Shown here: positions 24,440-35,745 of the stretch, one piece after another
How the letters are laid out: every line of letters starts with the position of its first letter
Position numbering within the stretch: the stretch's first letter is position 1
DNA from: Stomorhina lunata
Taxonomy: Eukaryota > Arthropoda > Insecta > Diptera > Rhiniidae
Direction: 5' to 3'
DNA length: 64,000 bases
Assembly: GCA_933228675.1 (NCBI GenBank)
Contig: OW121742.1
Coordinates: 35,350,218 to 35,414,217, forward strand
Program-made: the position numbers and the translations under genes
The notes under the pieces: model-generated
What the model saw: only the letters and a program-made list of their open reading frames with translations
Databases searched by the model: none
Told to the model about the DNA's origin: nothing

Positions 24440-26880
24440 AAAAAATATGCTCCTAAGAAATTTCTTCCTACCGTCAAATAAATGTCTACCAGAAATGTCT
24501 TCCTATCCTCAACTTTTTTTTATAGATATGTCTTCCTATCGTCAATTTTTCTAAAGAAATTTCTTCCTATCGTCAACTTTTCTAAAGAAATGTCTTCCTA
24601 TCGTTAACTTTTCTAAAGAAATGTCTTCCTATCGTCAACTTTTCTAAAGAAATGTCTTCCTATCGTCAACTTTTCTAAGGAAATGTCCTCCTATCGTCAA
24701 TTTTTCTAAAGAAATGTCTTCCTCTCGTCAACTTTTCTAAAGAAATGTCTTCCTATCGTCAACTTTTCTAAAGAAATGTCTTCCTATCGTCAATTTTTCT
24801 AAAGAAATGTCTTCCTATCGTCAACTTTTCTAAAGAAATGTCTTCCTATCGTCAAATTTTCAAAAGAAATGTCTTCCTATCGTCAACTTTTCTAAAGAAA
24901 TGTCTTCCTATCGTCAACTTTTCTAAAGAAATGTCTTCCTATCGTCAACTTTTCTAAGGAAATGTCCTCCTATCGTCAATTTTTCTAAAGAAATGTCTTC
25001 CTCTCGTCAACTTTTCTAAAGAAATGTCTTCCTATCGTCAACTTTTCTAAAGAAATGTCTTCCTATCGTCAATTTTTCTAAAGAAATGTCTTCCTATCGT
25101 CAACTTTTCTAAAGAAATGTCTTCCTATCGTCAAATTTTCAAAAGAAATGTCTTCCTATCGTCAACTTTTCTAAAGAAATGTCTTCCTATCGTCAACTTT
25201 TCTAAAGAAATGTCTTCCTATCGTCAACTTTTCTAAAGAAATGTCTTCCTATCGTCAACTTTTCTAAAGAAATGTCTTCCTATCGTCCACTTTTCTAAAG
25301 AAATGTCTTCCTATCGTCAACTTTTCTAAAGAAATGTCTACCTATCGTCAACTTTTCTAAAGAAATGTCTTCCTATCGTCAACTTTTCTAAAGAAATGTC
25401 TTCCTATTGTCAACTTTTCTAAAGAAATGTCTTCCTATCGTCAACTTTTCTAAAGAAATGTCTTCCTATCGTCAACTTTTCAATAGAAATGTCTTCCTAT
25501 CGTCAATTTTTCTATAGAAATGTCTTCCTATCGTCAATTTTTCTATAGAAATGTCTTCCTATCGTCAACTTTTCTATAGAAATGTTTGCATATCGTCAAC
25601 TTTTCTATAGAAATGTTTGCCTATCGTCAACTTTTCTACAGAAATGTTTGCCTATCGTCAACTTTTCTATAGGAATGCTTGCCTATCGTCAACTTTTCTA
25701 TAGAAATGTTTGCCTATCGTCAACTTTTCTATAGAAATGTTTGCCTATCGTCAACTTTTCTATAGAAATGTTTGCCTATCGTCAACTTTTCTATAGAAAT
25801 GTTTGCCTATCGTCAACTTTTCTATAGAAATGTTTGCCTATCGTCAACTTTTCTATAGAAATGTTTGCCTATCGTCAACTTTTCTATAGAAATGTTTGCC
25901 TATCGTCAACTTTTCTATAGAAATGTTTGCCTATCGTCAACTTTTCTATAGAAATGTTTGCCTATCGTCAACTTTTCTATAGAAATGTTTGCCTATCGTC
26001 AACTTTTCTATAGAAATGTTTGCCTATCGTCAACTTTTCTTTTCTATAGAAATGTTTGCCTATCGTCAACTTTTCTATAGAAAAGTTTGCCTATCGTCAA
26101 CTTTTCTATAGAAAAGTTTGCCTATCGTCAACTTTTCTATAGAAAAGTTTGCCTATCGTCAACTTTTCTATAGAAAAGTTTGCCTATCGTCAACTTTTCT
26201 ATAGAAAAGTTTGCCTATCGTCAACTTTTCTATAGAAAAGTTTGCCTATCGTCAACTTTTCTATAGAAAAGTTTGCCTATCGTCAACTTTTCTATAGAAA
26301 AGTTTGCCTATCGTCAACTTTTCTATAGAAAAGTTTGCTTATCGTCAACTTTTCTATAGAAAAGTTTGCCTATCGTCAACTTTTCTATAGAAAAGTTTGC
26401 CTATCGTCAACTTTTCTATAGAAATGTTTATCTATCGTCAACTTTTCTATAGAAATGTTTGCCTATCGTCAACTTTTCTATAGAAATGTTTGCCTATCGT
26501 CAACTTTTCTATAGAAATGTTTGCTAATCGTCAAATTTTCTATAGAAATGTTTGCTAATCGTCAAATTTTCTATAGAAATAATTGTCTATCGTCAACTTT
26601 TCTATAGAAATATTTGCCTGTTGTCAACTTTTTTATCGAAATATTTGCCTATCGTCAACTTTTCTATAGAAGTGTTTGCTTATCGTCAACTTTTCTATAG
26701 AAGTGTTTGCTTATCGTCAACTTTTCTATAGAAATGTTTGCCTATCGTCAACTTTTCTATAGAAATGTTTGCCTATCGTCAACTTTTCTATAGAAATGTT
26801 TGCCTAACGTCAACTTTTCTGTAGAAATGTTTGCCGATCGTCAACTTTTCTATAGAAGTTTTTGCCTATCGTCAACTTTT
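24440..26880 (+). repeat. Minisatellite array B2 (31-bp unit), about 78 copies in variant blocks
   Basis: Near-perfect 31-bp units organised in consecutive blocks: CTAAAGAAATGTCTTCC (about 24540-25480), CTATAGAAATGTCTTCC (about 25490-25570), CTATAGAAATGTTTGCC (25575-26060), CTATAGAAAAGTTTGCC (26065-26410), then CTATAGAAATGTTTGCC again with more divergence to 26880. Within the first block the rare pair CTAAGGAAATGTCCTCC / CTTCCTCTCGTC occurs at 24675 and 24954, exactly nine units (279 bp) apart. Confidence 0.97.
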
Positions 26881-27588
26881 CTTTATAATAAATTTTCTTA
26901 TAAAAATTTTCATGATAAAATATTTTCTTTAGAAAATTTTTTGTTCATGACAGTTAAATATTAAATTCCATTTCCGTCTTATTTGAACCACATTTATATC
27001 ATTAAAGTCAAATTTACTTTGTATTTATTCATATTTCTAAAACAATTTTGTATAACATTGTTACTCGATTTGTCTGTCCCTGGATCGGTCCTTCTTTGTA
27101 CTCACTCAAACTGTGAGCGGAGCTTTCAATTGTCCATTTATTACGTTACCCTCAAACAAAAATTATCGAGACGGATTTTACGATTTCATTTCAAACTTTC
27201 AGATGATTTTCTTTTATTGGTAAGAAATAAATATATGAAAAAATGAATGCATGAAAAAAAAATTATATAAAAATGAAATAAAAATTATATTTATATGAAC
27301 TGAAAGTGAAAACGCATCATATTCAATCTGACAAGCAACAAACTAACAAATAACAATTTTTAACTCCGAAAGACATATGTAAAGAAAGGACAGACGGAGA
27401 GACAAACAGATATATGGTCAGTCATTTGAAGAAAGAAAGAAAAAATACAGGAAACCTCAAGATTTTGTGCTGGTGGGTAATAAAACACAATTTCATACCG
27501 CCGCTGCCCAACTCATAAACATTCATAAAAATTATATTGAGTATTGATCAATTTGTTGTTCGATCTATTGTATTACTCCTGTTGCTGC
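26881..27588. other. Unique spacer up to the Transib insertion site
   Basis: AT-rich, no supported gene. An 87-codon frame at 26983-27246 has no recognisable domain. The segment just before the insertion ends in CTGTTGCTGCTGATG; the terminal TGATG is the target site duplicated by the transposon. Confidence 0.5.
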
Positions 27589-27593
27589 TGATG

Positions 27594-28983
27594 CACAGTG
27601 GTTTACGGACGCTTTTTTTTGGAAATAATTCTGTAACTTTTGAACGACTGGAGATATTTGAATGAAATTTGACATGGTGGTAGTCAAGGAGTATTTGAGT
27701 TGGTTTTTAAAAGCACTGGTCCATGAGGGGTCGGGAGAGTGATTGATGGACCTTCAAAGTTGGTCACCTCGGGTGTTCGATTTTTTTAAAAATTCGCCAA
27801 AAATCCATTTATGTATGGATTGAAAAGAAATTTTAAACTTAAGTTGTCCTTGAGAAGATCTACAAAAAATATGCTTAAATGTGTAGGTTATCTCCTTTGG
27901 ATTTCGAGATATTTGGGTAAAAAGGAATTTTTAGGTTGATTTTTTACCTCTTTTTTTAAGTTTTTTTTGATCTGGTGGACGCATCTGAGGACCAAAAATT
28001 TTTTAAGAATATTCTTTAAATTTGTAATAAAATTCTGAATAATTTTTGTGCAAGTTAGTTATAGAAATCTTCTTTTGTTTAAAAGTTAAAAATATTCAAA
28101 GTTGAAACTTACAAAAAATTTCGCTTTTTTTTTAGTTTTTCCCCAAAAGATAGCTATATTTTTTCACTAATAAAAAAATATTTTCTTAAGAAACATAAAA
28201 AGATTTTTAAAGTTTTTAAAAGAAAACATAATGAGAATGCGTATAAAACAAATTTCTTGCTAATTGGACTTTTGGTCCTCGCACATGTCCTCTCCAAAAA
28301 ATGGCAATTTGTAAAAAAAAAAATTAGTTTAAACAAAAATTTCTCAAAAGGCAAAGCACCGATTTGAAAAAAATTATAATGTTCATATTTTCCAATATAT
28401 CTGTTATTGATTAGAAAAGTTTTTTCTGAAACGCGCTGCAAATAGAGACAGTGTTGCCATATTTGTAAAAAAACTCATTTTTTGAAACACCTTTTTCCCC
28501 AGTTGGGAATTGGGGAATTTTTAAGTTAAAATTGGGAATTTTTTTTAGTCTATTGCTTTTACATCTTATTGGTCTACATTACTACAAAATTTCATTGTAA
28601 TATCTTTATCCATGTCATTTCCACAGAATATCAAAGATTAAAAATATTTTCCTTAAAAAAGCAGAAAAACAATTTTTTTTTGTTTTACGATACAAAGTGT
28701 AAAAAAAGTAACGCACTTAAAAAAAACTTTTACTTAGTGCTAATCTCCTAGTCTTTCCCGATCTAATGATACTAAACATGTATATAAAGCATTAATACCG
28801 AGTCTTAAAAAACTCTGAAAACTTTGGCCCCCGTAGCATTTTTACACTGTTTATTTAAATATAAGTGATGAATTTGTGCATATAAAATTAATAATCATAC
28901 TCAAATATTTCACTATAAGATGACAATGATCCTTCGATAACAAACAAATATTTTTTTATTTTTTTAAAGAAAATATCATGAGG
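27594..28983 (+). repeat. Left terminal inverted repeat of Transib (about 1.39 kb)
   Basis: It mirrors 31706-33126. In the outer 130 bases I compared there are about five substitutions (for example GTGGTAGTC versus GTGATAGTC). The inner part, including GTATAAAGCATTAATACCG and GGCCCCCGTAGCATTTTTAC, is nearly identical. The match fades near 28983, after a gap of about 20 bases relative to the right arm. A 60-codon frame (28569-28751) is repeated identically in the other arm; it reflects arm identity, not a gene. Confidence 0.93.
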
Positions 28984-29114
28984 ATTTATGAAATATCAAA
29001 ATGTAAATAATTTGTACTTATATTAAAAGGTGAAATACATTTTATTGAAGTATTTGTAGTTAAAGTTTAAACTTACAGTTTTTATTACATATTTATATAA
29101 AAGTAGTTATTTAC
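28984..29114 (-). other. Transib 3' non-coding segment
   Basis: A short AT-rich stretch between the transposase stop and the left arm. No poly-A signal that I would single out with confidence. Confidence 0.4.
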
Positions 29115-31152
29115 TTAATTTTTATTTTCAGTAAAATAATCAGAACAATCTATTATATCAAGAACCTCTTCCAGGTGTTCGTTTTCAGAAGTTTTTGTAT
29201 AACTGCTCCACCATTTCTTTCTTATCGTTGATAGAGCAGGATCAGAAGACAACAAGAGATAATTTATTAGATCCTGATTTTGCGATTTTCTTGAGCATTT
29301 TCTGGTATTAAATAGTTGGATATACTTGAAATCTGAATTCCGCGCTTCCTGGGCCTCTTCTGTCAGTTCACCAAGTGGGAGAAGATTTGATTCAATTATT
29401 TCACGACCATGTTGAAGGACTTTATGAACTGTTGGTGTAATTTCTTTCCAGTGATACAAATGTCGTATACGAGTTAACGCGTTGAGGGCATAGCAATGAA
29501 ATTTTTCAGCATTTATTTGATATTTGCTATTTATTGCCGATAATATTACGTAACATTTACGAAGAACTTCCTCATCAATTCCAGTAATCTTTGAAGTTGT
29601 TTCATAATTTTCAAAGAATCGCCTGGCCGTATTACCATCGTTTGTACTGCCATATCCTACAAGTGGTTTGTCTATGTTTAGACCCGTCATAGTTTTGAAT
29701 TCTTCCTGAATCCTTTTTTTTTTCACTGGATCTCATTTCAATCAGTTCCTTATTATTTCTCACGGATTTTAGCTGATTATCAGGTATATTCCTATATTTC
29801 AGATCATATGCTATATGTAGCATAAATTCTAAAAATCGGATACGTGCATGTAGGGGCGATATACCAAATTCCAGAACCTCTTGATTAATTGCAGTACTAG
29901 CTGATGCATCTTCTGAAGTTTGTAGAAATTCCGATTTCTTCTTTCCGCATAATGAGCATTTCCAAGTTGAATGGGTTTCCGTTATAGCGTTGCTTACTTT
30001 TCCATCTATCATTGTCAATTGAAGCTCAAAATTTACATTAATCAAATATCCATGTATGTCTATGCAGACTGGACTCAAATTGTCTATTGAATATTTGATA
30101 TCATCAACCCAATTTTTTGTGCTTGCTGCATTTTCTTTTAAATATTCGAATCTGATCGGTCTGCAAAATGCCTTTGATCCTGGAGATGTGTTAACCCACA
30201 CATATTCAGTACGCTCTTTTGATGTGGATGGTTCAGAACGATTCTTTCTTAATCTTAGTGGTACTAGGGATGCCATAAAAACGCTTCTGTAGTCATTTGT
30301 GTTCTGATGAGATGTTGATTGTTTGTATTCCGGTAATCCAGATAAACCGTCACATCCCCATTTACATATTAAAGTTAAGTCCTTGTTGTCAAGTTTCTTG
30401 GCTTCTTCTTCAGACAATGTAGTAGATATCAGCCTTGATGCCGTATTTTCCAATAATTTTGATAAATCCACAGATGCACTTTCGTCTCCTATCACGTTTG
30501 TTGGTATTAAGTTTTTTTTGGTTTTTAATAACGCATTATATCCTGGTAAAATTGAGTGTCCTTTGTCTCGTAATGCCTTACAGAGTTTAATATATTTATT
30601 TTTACTCAATTTCAACTCGAGCATAAGAGCAAGTGCTTCTTCCTCCGAAAATTCTGATTGAGAAGAAGGAGTTGGTATACTCTTAATAATTCGCTTAAGA
30701 CGTTTAGGAGAAGCCTCTGGGAGAATATCTGCTATTTGTTTAGCTTCAGCTGGTTGATTATTTCGTTTGAGCACTTCCTTAAAGGAATCTTTGATTTCAG
30801 TATCCGAATGAGTAGAAAGAACTTCGGATAATCGCATCTTTTTAGATCTTTCTCCGAGATCATCATAGTTTTTTAGAGGGGCTCCAGCACCAGAAGTTTT
30901 AAGCTCAATTGAGTCCTTCAGCCAGTCTTTAAATTTAGATTCAAATCTTTTTAAACAGTAATTAACCGACTTAATTTTAAGTTCAAATAACTTTACAAAT
31001 TTTACGACTTTGTCTTCCTCACTATTGAGAATCATGGAGTTAGTTTGACTTTTAGCATATCGCATGATTATTTTAATTTTTTCTGCTCTCGAACTGCTTG
31101 GTTGTTCAAAAAGAATATCGCACAACACTTTAAATTCCAATGTTATAGCCAT
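29115..31152 (-). pseudogene. Transib transposase (RAG1-related), one homopolymer frameshift
   Basis: Two overlapping minus-strand frames (31152-29632, 506 codons; 29726-29115) make one protein of about 678 residues. Features in order: basic N-terminal region; KWGCDGLSG with catalytic Asp268; SLVPLRL; FCRPIRFEYL; MIDGK with catalytic Asp383; the zinc-type pair CSLC (399-402); SPLHARIRFLEFMLH; then, after the frameshift, STNDGNTARRFFEN, HKVLQH (His-x4-His, the counterpart of the RAG1 zinc histidines) and LTEEAQEARN with the catalytic Glu. The break lies in a run of ten A on the coding strand (29714-29723), where nine would keep the frame. It is either an assembly error or a single inactivating indel. 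No other stop was found and the catalytic D-D-E triad is complete. Transposase cuts at the CACAGTG ends in the nucleus. Confidence 0.93.
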
Positions 31153-31705
31153 GATGTTTTAACTGTTAATAGCAGTTACATTTAAAACTTTCTTTTTTAT
31201 ATTAAAAAAAAACATTTTTTATATATACCTGTATCCAAAGAATAATAAAGAAATCAATGAATTAATGTATTTTTTACCTCTAAAAATAGGTGCATATATA
31301 ACTCAACCAATATGTGCGTCTCGTAAAACCTACCTGTATGGAGGTGAGTAACCATATCCTTTCTGACCATTATGAAAAACCCAAGTTGTAACAATTTTTA
31401 CCTATTGCATTAACTTTCACATTAAAAAACATTTTATAACCTTAACATAATTTTGCAATTTTTTCAAATACACCAATTTTAAATACCGGAAAAATGCCTT
31501 TAAATCTTATTTTAAATAAATTGTCACACTGTTACTATAAAAGTACTCTTCTAATTAAACTTTTGCTACAAATTATGGATATATTACCTTTACACTGTTA
31601 TCAAAATCGGTGCCTTACTCGTACTTACTTATTTAGAATCTTTTACTAAAATTTTATTTTTTAGCTTGGAACAAAAGGCAAAATCGAATAAAATTTTTTT
31701 AAGTC
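31153..31705 (-). other. Transib 5' non-coding/promoter segment
   Basis: About 550 bases between the transposase start and the right arm. The ATG at 31152 follows several in-frame stops, which supports this start. A GTAGGTTTTACGAG/GTGAGTAACC patch near 31320-31350 is the only less AT-rich part. No promoter motif was identified confidently. Confidence 0.4.
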
Positions 31706-33126
31706 ATTCTTATAATGTTTTCTTTAAAAAAATAAAAAACTATTTATATCTTTTTGAAGAAAATATTTGTTTATTAGCGAAGGATCATTGTCATCTTAAA
31801 AATAGTGAAATATTTGAGTATGATAATTAACTTTATATGCACAAATTCATCACTTATATTTAAATAAACAGTGTAAAAATGCTACGGGGGCCAAACTTTT
31901 CAGAGTTTTTTAAGACTCGGTATTAATGCTTTATATACATGTTTAGTATCATTAGATCGGGAAAGACTAGGAGATTAGCACTAAGTAAAAGTTTTTTTTA
32001 AGTGCGTTACTTTTTTTACACTTTGTATCGTAAAACAAAAAAAAATTGTTTTTCTGCTTTTTTAAGGAAAATATTTTTAATCTTTGATATTCTGTGGAAA
32101 TGACATGGATAAAGATATTACAATGAAATTTTGTAGTAATGTAGACCAATAAGATGTAAAAGCAATAGACTAAAAAAAATTCCCAATTTTAACTTAAAAA
32201 TTCCCCAATTCCCAACTGGGGAAAAAGGTGTTTAAAAAAATGAGTTTTTTTTTACAAATATGGCAACACTGTCTCTATTTGCAGCGCGTTTCAGAAAAAA
32301 CTTTTCTAATCAATAACAGATATATTGGAAAATATGAACATTATAATTTTTTTCAAATCGGTGCTTTGCCTTTTGAGAAATTTTTGTTTAAACTAATTTT
32401 TTTTTTTACAAATTGCCATTTTTTGGAGAGGACATGTGCGAGGACCAAAAGTCCAATTAGCAAGAAATTTGTTTTATACGCATTCTCATTATGTTTTCTT
32501 TTAAAAACTTTAAAAATCTTTTTATGTTTCTTAAGAAAATATTTTTTTATTAGTGAAAAAATATAGCTATCTTTTGGGGAAAAACTAAAAAAAAAGCGAA
32601 ATTTTTTGTAAGTTTCAACTTTGAATATTTTTAACTTTTAAACAAAAGAAGATTTCTATAACTAACTTGCACAAAAATTATTCAGAATTTTATTACAAAT
32701 TTAAAGAATATTCTTAAAAAATTTTTGGTCCTCAGATGCGTCCACCAGATCAAAAAAAGCTTAAAAAAAGAGGTAAAAAATCAACCTAAAAATTCCTTTT
32801 TACCCAAATATCTCGAAATCCAAAGGAGATAACCTACACATTTAAGCGTATTTTTTGTAGATCTTCTCAAGGACAACTTAAGTTTAAAATTTCTTTTCAA
32901 TCCATACATAAATGGATTTTTGGCGAATTTTTAAAAAAGTCGAACACCCGAGGTGACCAACTTTGAAGGTCCATCAATCACTCTCCCGACCCCTCATGGA
33001 TCAGTGCTTTTAAAAACCAACTCGAATACTCCTTGACTATCACCATGTCAAATTTCATTCAAATATCTCCAGTCGTTCAAAAGTTAAAGAATTATTTCCT
33101 AAAAAAAGCGTCCGTAAACCACTGTG
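31706..33126 (-). repeat. Right terminal inverted repeat of Transib (about 1.42 kb)
   Basis: Reverse complement of the left arm. It ends CACTGTG at 33120-33126, directly followed by TGATG. Near its inner edge it has an extra stretch (about 31730-31755, TATTTATATCTTTTTGAAG on the plus strand) missing from the left arm. The arms are far longer than the short (tens of bases) termini usual for Transib. Confidence 0.93.
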
Positions 33127-33131
33127 TGATG

Positions 33132-33524
33132 GTGATCCAACCAACCAACCACCGCCTCCTACCACAATGGATATTTCTTTAATGATTTTGTTGGTTACTT
33201 CTTCTTTGTTGGAGTTGGAAGTTTGTGGTTGTTTGTTGCTTTTGTTTAGCTGTTGCAATAGATCGATCAGCAATAGATCAGCAGCTTTGTTAAATGGTAA
33301 AAAGCTAACATTTTTGTAATACATAATGTTTAATTGTTGCCTACAATGAAACAACTGCTTATGACTTCAGCTCTATAGTTTTATTTTGATCCAACTACTC
33401 CCTCCCCCTAGCCTTCTTTGGCTAAAGCTTTTAGTCATAAAAATAATAGTTTGTCATAAGTTTTAATATGAAGATTTATCGAAGTTTTTATACAGACAGT
33501 AAAAGCTCTAAAAAATGTTAAATC
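33132..33524. other. Unique spacer after Transib
   Basis: The continuation of the pre-insertion intron sequence (GTGATCCAACCAACCAACCA ...). No gene recognised. Confidence 0.5.
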
Positions 33525-34440
33525 GTGATTATCAAAATTTTTTTTAAGAAAATTTTTTATGATCATCGTTTTTCATTATCATTAAAATCTCTTTAGAAAA
33601 TTTTTCATGATCATCAAAATTTCTTTAGAAAATTTTTTTGATCATCAGAATTTCTTTCTTCTTTAGAAAATTTTTCATGATCATCAAAATTTCTTTAGAA
33701 AAATTTTCATGATCATCAAAATTTCTTTAGAAAATTTTTCATGATCATCAAAATTTCTTTAGAAAATTTTTCATGATCATCAAAATTTCTTTCTTCTTTA
33801 GAAAATTTTTCATGATCATCAAAATTTCTTTAGAAAAATTTTCATGATCATCAAAATTTCTTTAGAAAATTTTTCATGATCATCAAAATTTTTTTTAGAA
33901 AATTCTTAATGATCATCAAAATTTCTTTAGAAAATTTTTCATGATCATTAAAATTTCTTTAGAAAATTTTTCATGATCATTAAAATTTCTTTAGAAAATT
34001 TTTTATGATCACCAAAATTTCTTTAGAAAATTTTTCATGATCATCAAAATTTCTTTAGAAAATTTTTCATGATGATCAGAATTTCTTTTATCTTTAGAAT
34101 ATTTTTCATGATCATCAAAATTTCTTTAGAATATTTTTCATGATCATCAAAATTTCTTTAGAAAGTTTTTCATGATCATCAAAATTTCTTTAGAATATTT
34201 TTCATGATCATCAAAATTTCTTTAGAAAATTTTTCATGATCACCAAAATTTCTTTTTCATGATCAAGATTTTTTTAAAAAACTTTCTTGATCATCAAAAT
34301 TTCTTTAGAAAATATTTCATGTTTATTAAAATTTCTTTAGAAAATTTTTCATAATCATCAAAATTTCTTTAGAAAAATTTTCATGATCATCAAAATTTTT
34401 TTTAGAAATTGTTCATGATTATCAAAATTTATTTAGAAAA
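33525..34440 (+). repeat. Repeat family C: about 32-bp unit with ATGATCAT palindrome
   Basis: About 27 units of CATGATCATCAAAATTTC plus TTTAGAAAATTTTT. An insert TTTCTTCTTTAG recurs at about 33652 and 33790, marking a higher-order unit near 130 bp. It passes directly into array B3 at 34440 (AGAAAAATGCCTATCGTCAA) without a spacer. Confidence 0.95.
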
Positions 34441-35745
34441 ATGCCTATCGTCAACTTTTCTATTGAAATGTTTGCCTGTCGTCAACTTTTCTATAGAAAT
34501 GTTTACCTATCGTCAACTATTCTATAGAAATGTTTACCTATCGTCAACTTTTCTATAGAAATGTTTGCCTATCGTCAACTTTTCTAGAGAAATGTTTGCC
34601 TATCGTAAATTAACTATAAAATGTTTGCCTATCGTTTGTCCATTGTCAACTTTTTTATAGAAATGTTTGCCTATCGCTAACTTTGCTATAGAAATGTTTG
34701 GCTTTCGTCAACTTTTCTATAGAAATGTCTTCCTATCGTCAACTTTTCTATAGAAATGTCTTCCTATCGTCAATTTTTCTACAGAAATGTCTTCCTATCG
34801 TCAACTTTTCTATAGAAATGTCTACCTATCGTCAACTTTTCTATAGAAATGTCTTCCTACCGTCAACTTTTCTATAGATATGTCTTCCTATCGTCAACTT
34901 TTCTATAGAAATGTCTTCCTATCGTCAACTTTTCTATAGAAATGTCTTCCTATCGTCAACTTTTCTATAGAAATGTCTTCCTATCGTTAACTTTTCTATA
35001 GAAATGTTTGCCTATAGTATACTTTTCTATTGAAATGTTTGCCTATCGTCAACTTTTCTATAGAAATGTCTGCCTTTTGTCAACTTTCATATAGAAATGT
35101 CTTCCTATCGTCAACTTTTCTATAGAAATGTCTTCCTATCGTCAACTTTTCTATAGAAATGTCTTCCTATCGTCAACTTTTCTATAGATATGTCTTCCTA
35201 TCGTCAACTTTTCTATAGAAATGTCTTCCTATCGTCAACTTTTCTATAGAAATGTCTTCCTATCGTCAACTTTTCTATAGAAATGTCTTCCTATCGTCAA
35301 CTTTTCTATAGAAATGTCTTCCTATCGTCAACTTTTCTATAGAAATGTCTTCCTATCGTCAACTTTTCTATAGAAATGTCTTCCTATCGTCAACTTTTCT
35401 ATAGAAATGTCTTCCTATCGTCAACTTTTCTATAGAAATGTCTTCCTATCGTCAACTTTTCTATAGAAATGTCTTCCTATCGTCAACTTTTCTATAGAAA
35501 TGTTTGCCTATAGTATACTTTTCTATTGAAATGTTTGCCTATCGTCAACTTTTCTATAGAAATGTCTGCCTTTTGTCAACTTTCATATAGAAATGTCTGC
35601 CTATCGTCAACTTTTCTATAGAAATGTTTGCCTATCGCCAAGTTTTCTATAGAAATGTTTGCCTATCGTCAACTTTTCCATAAAAATGTTTGCTTCTTGT
35701 CAACTTTTTTATAGAAATGCCTGCCTATCAACAACATTTCTTTAG
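34441..35745 (+). repeat. Minisatellite array B3 (31-bp unit), about 42 copies
   Basis: TTTTCTATAGAAATGTCTTCC/CTATCGTCAAC units. A rare three-unit signature (GCCTATAGTATACTTTTC, then GTCTGCCTTTTGTC, then TTTCATATAG) occurs at about 35010 and 35506, exactly 496 bp (16 units) apart, so a 16-unit block was duplicated. Confidence 0.96.

Larger units (their letters stand above)
27594..33126 (-). mobile_element. Transib DNA transposon (5533 bp) with long inverted terminal repeats
   Basis: The element starts with CACAGTGGTTTACGGACGC and ends with its reverse complement. It is flanked by a perfect 5-bp duplication TGATG (27589-27593 and 33127-33131), the duplication length known for Transib. The terminal CACAGTG equals the RSS heptamer, in line with the accepted relation of Transib to RAG1. 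The single gene, on the minus strand, is a Transib transposase. The ends are unusually long: about 1.4 kb on each side mirror each other. The perfect target duplication and near-intact gene suggest a fairly recent insertion into the host intron. Confidence 0.95.

Noticed and set aside
24440..26880. Possible CRISPR array (regular 31-bp repeats)
   Set aside because: Units are contiguous tandem copies with no unique spacers, in a eukaryotic intron; a satellite, not CRISPR.
27594..27625. Full RSS with nonamer at the Transib end
   Set aside because: The heptamer CACAGTG is exact, but no ACAAAAACC-like nonamer was found at 12 or 23 bases spacing.
28154..28441. 95-codon frame in the left Transib arm, repeated as a 112-codon frame at 32228-32566
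   Set aside because: Identical peptides appear in both arms simply because the arms are inverted copies; composition (Phe/Lys/Ile) is junk-like and the only convincing gene of the element is the transposase.
30056..30661. Plus-strand frames of 78 and 112 codons
   Set aside because: Antisense shadows of the Transib transposase.
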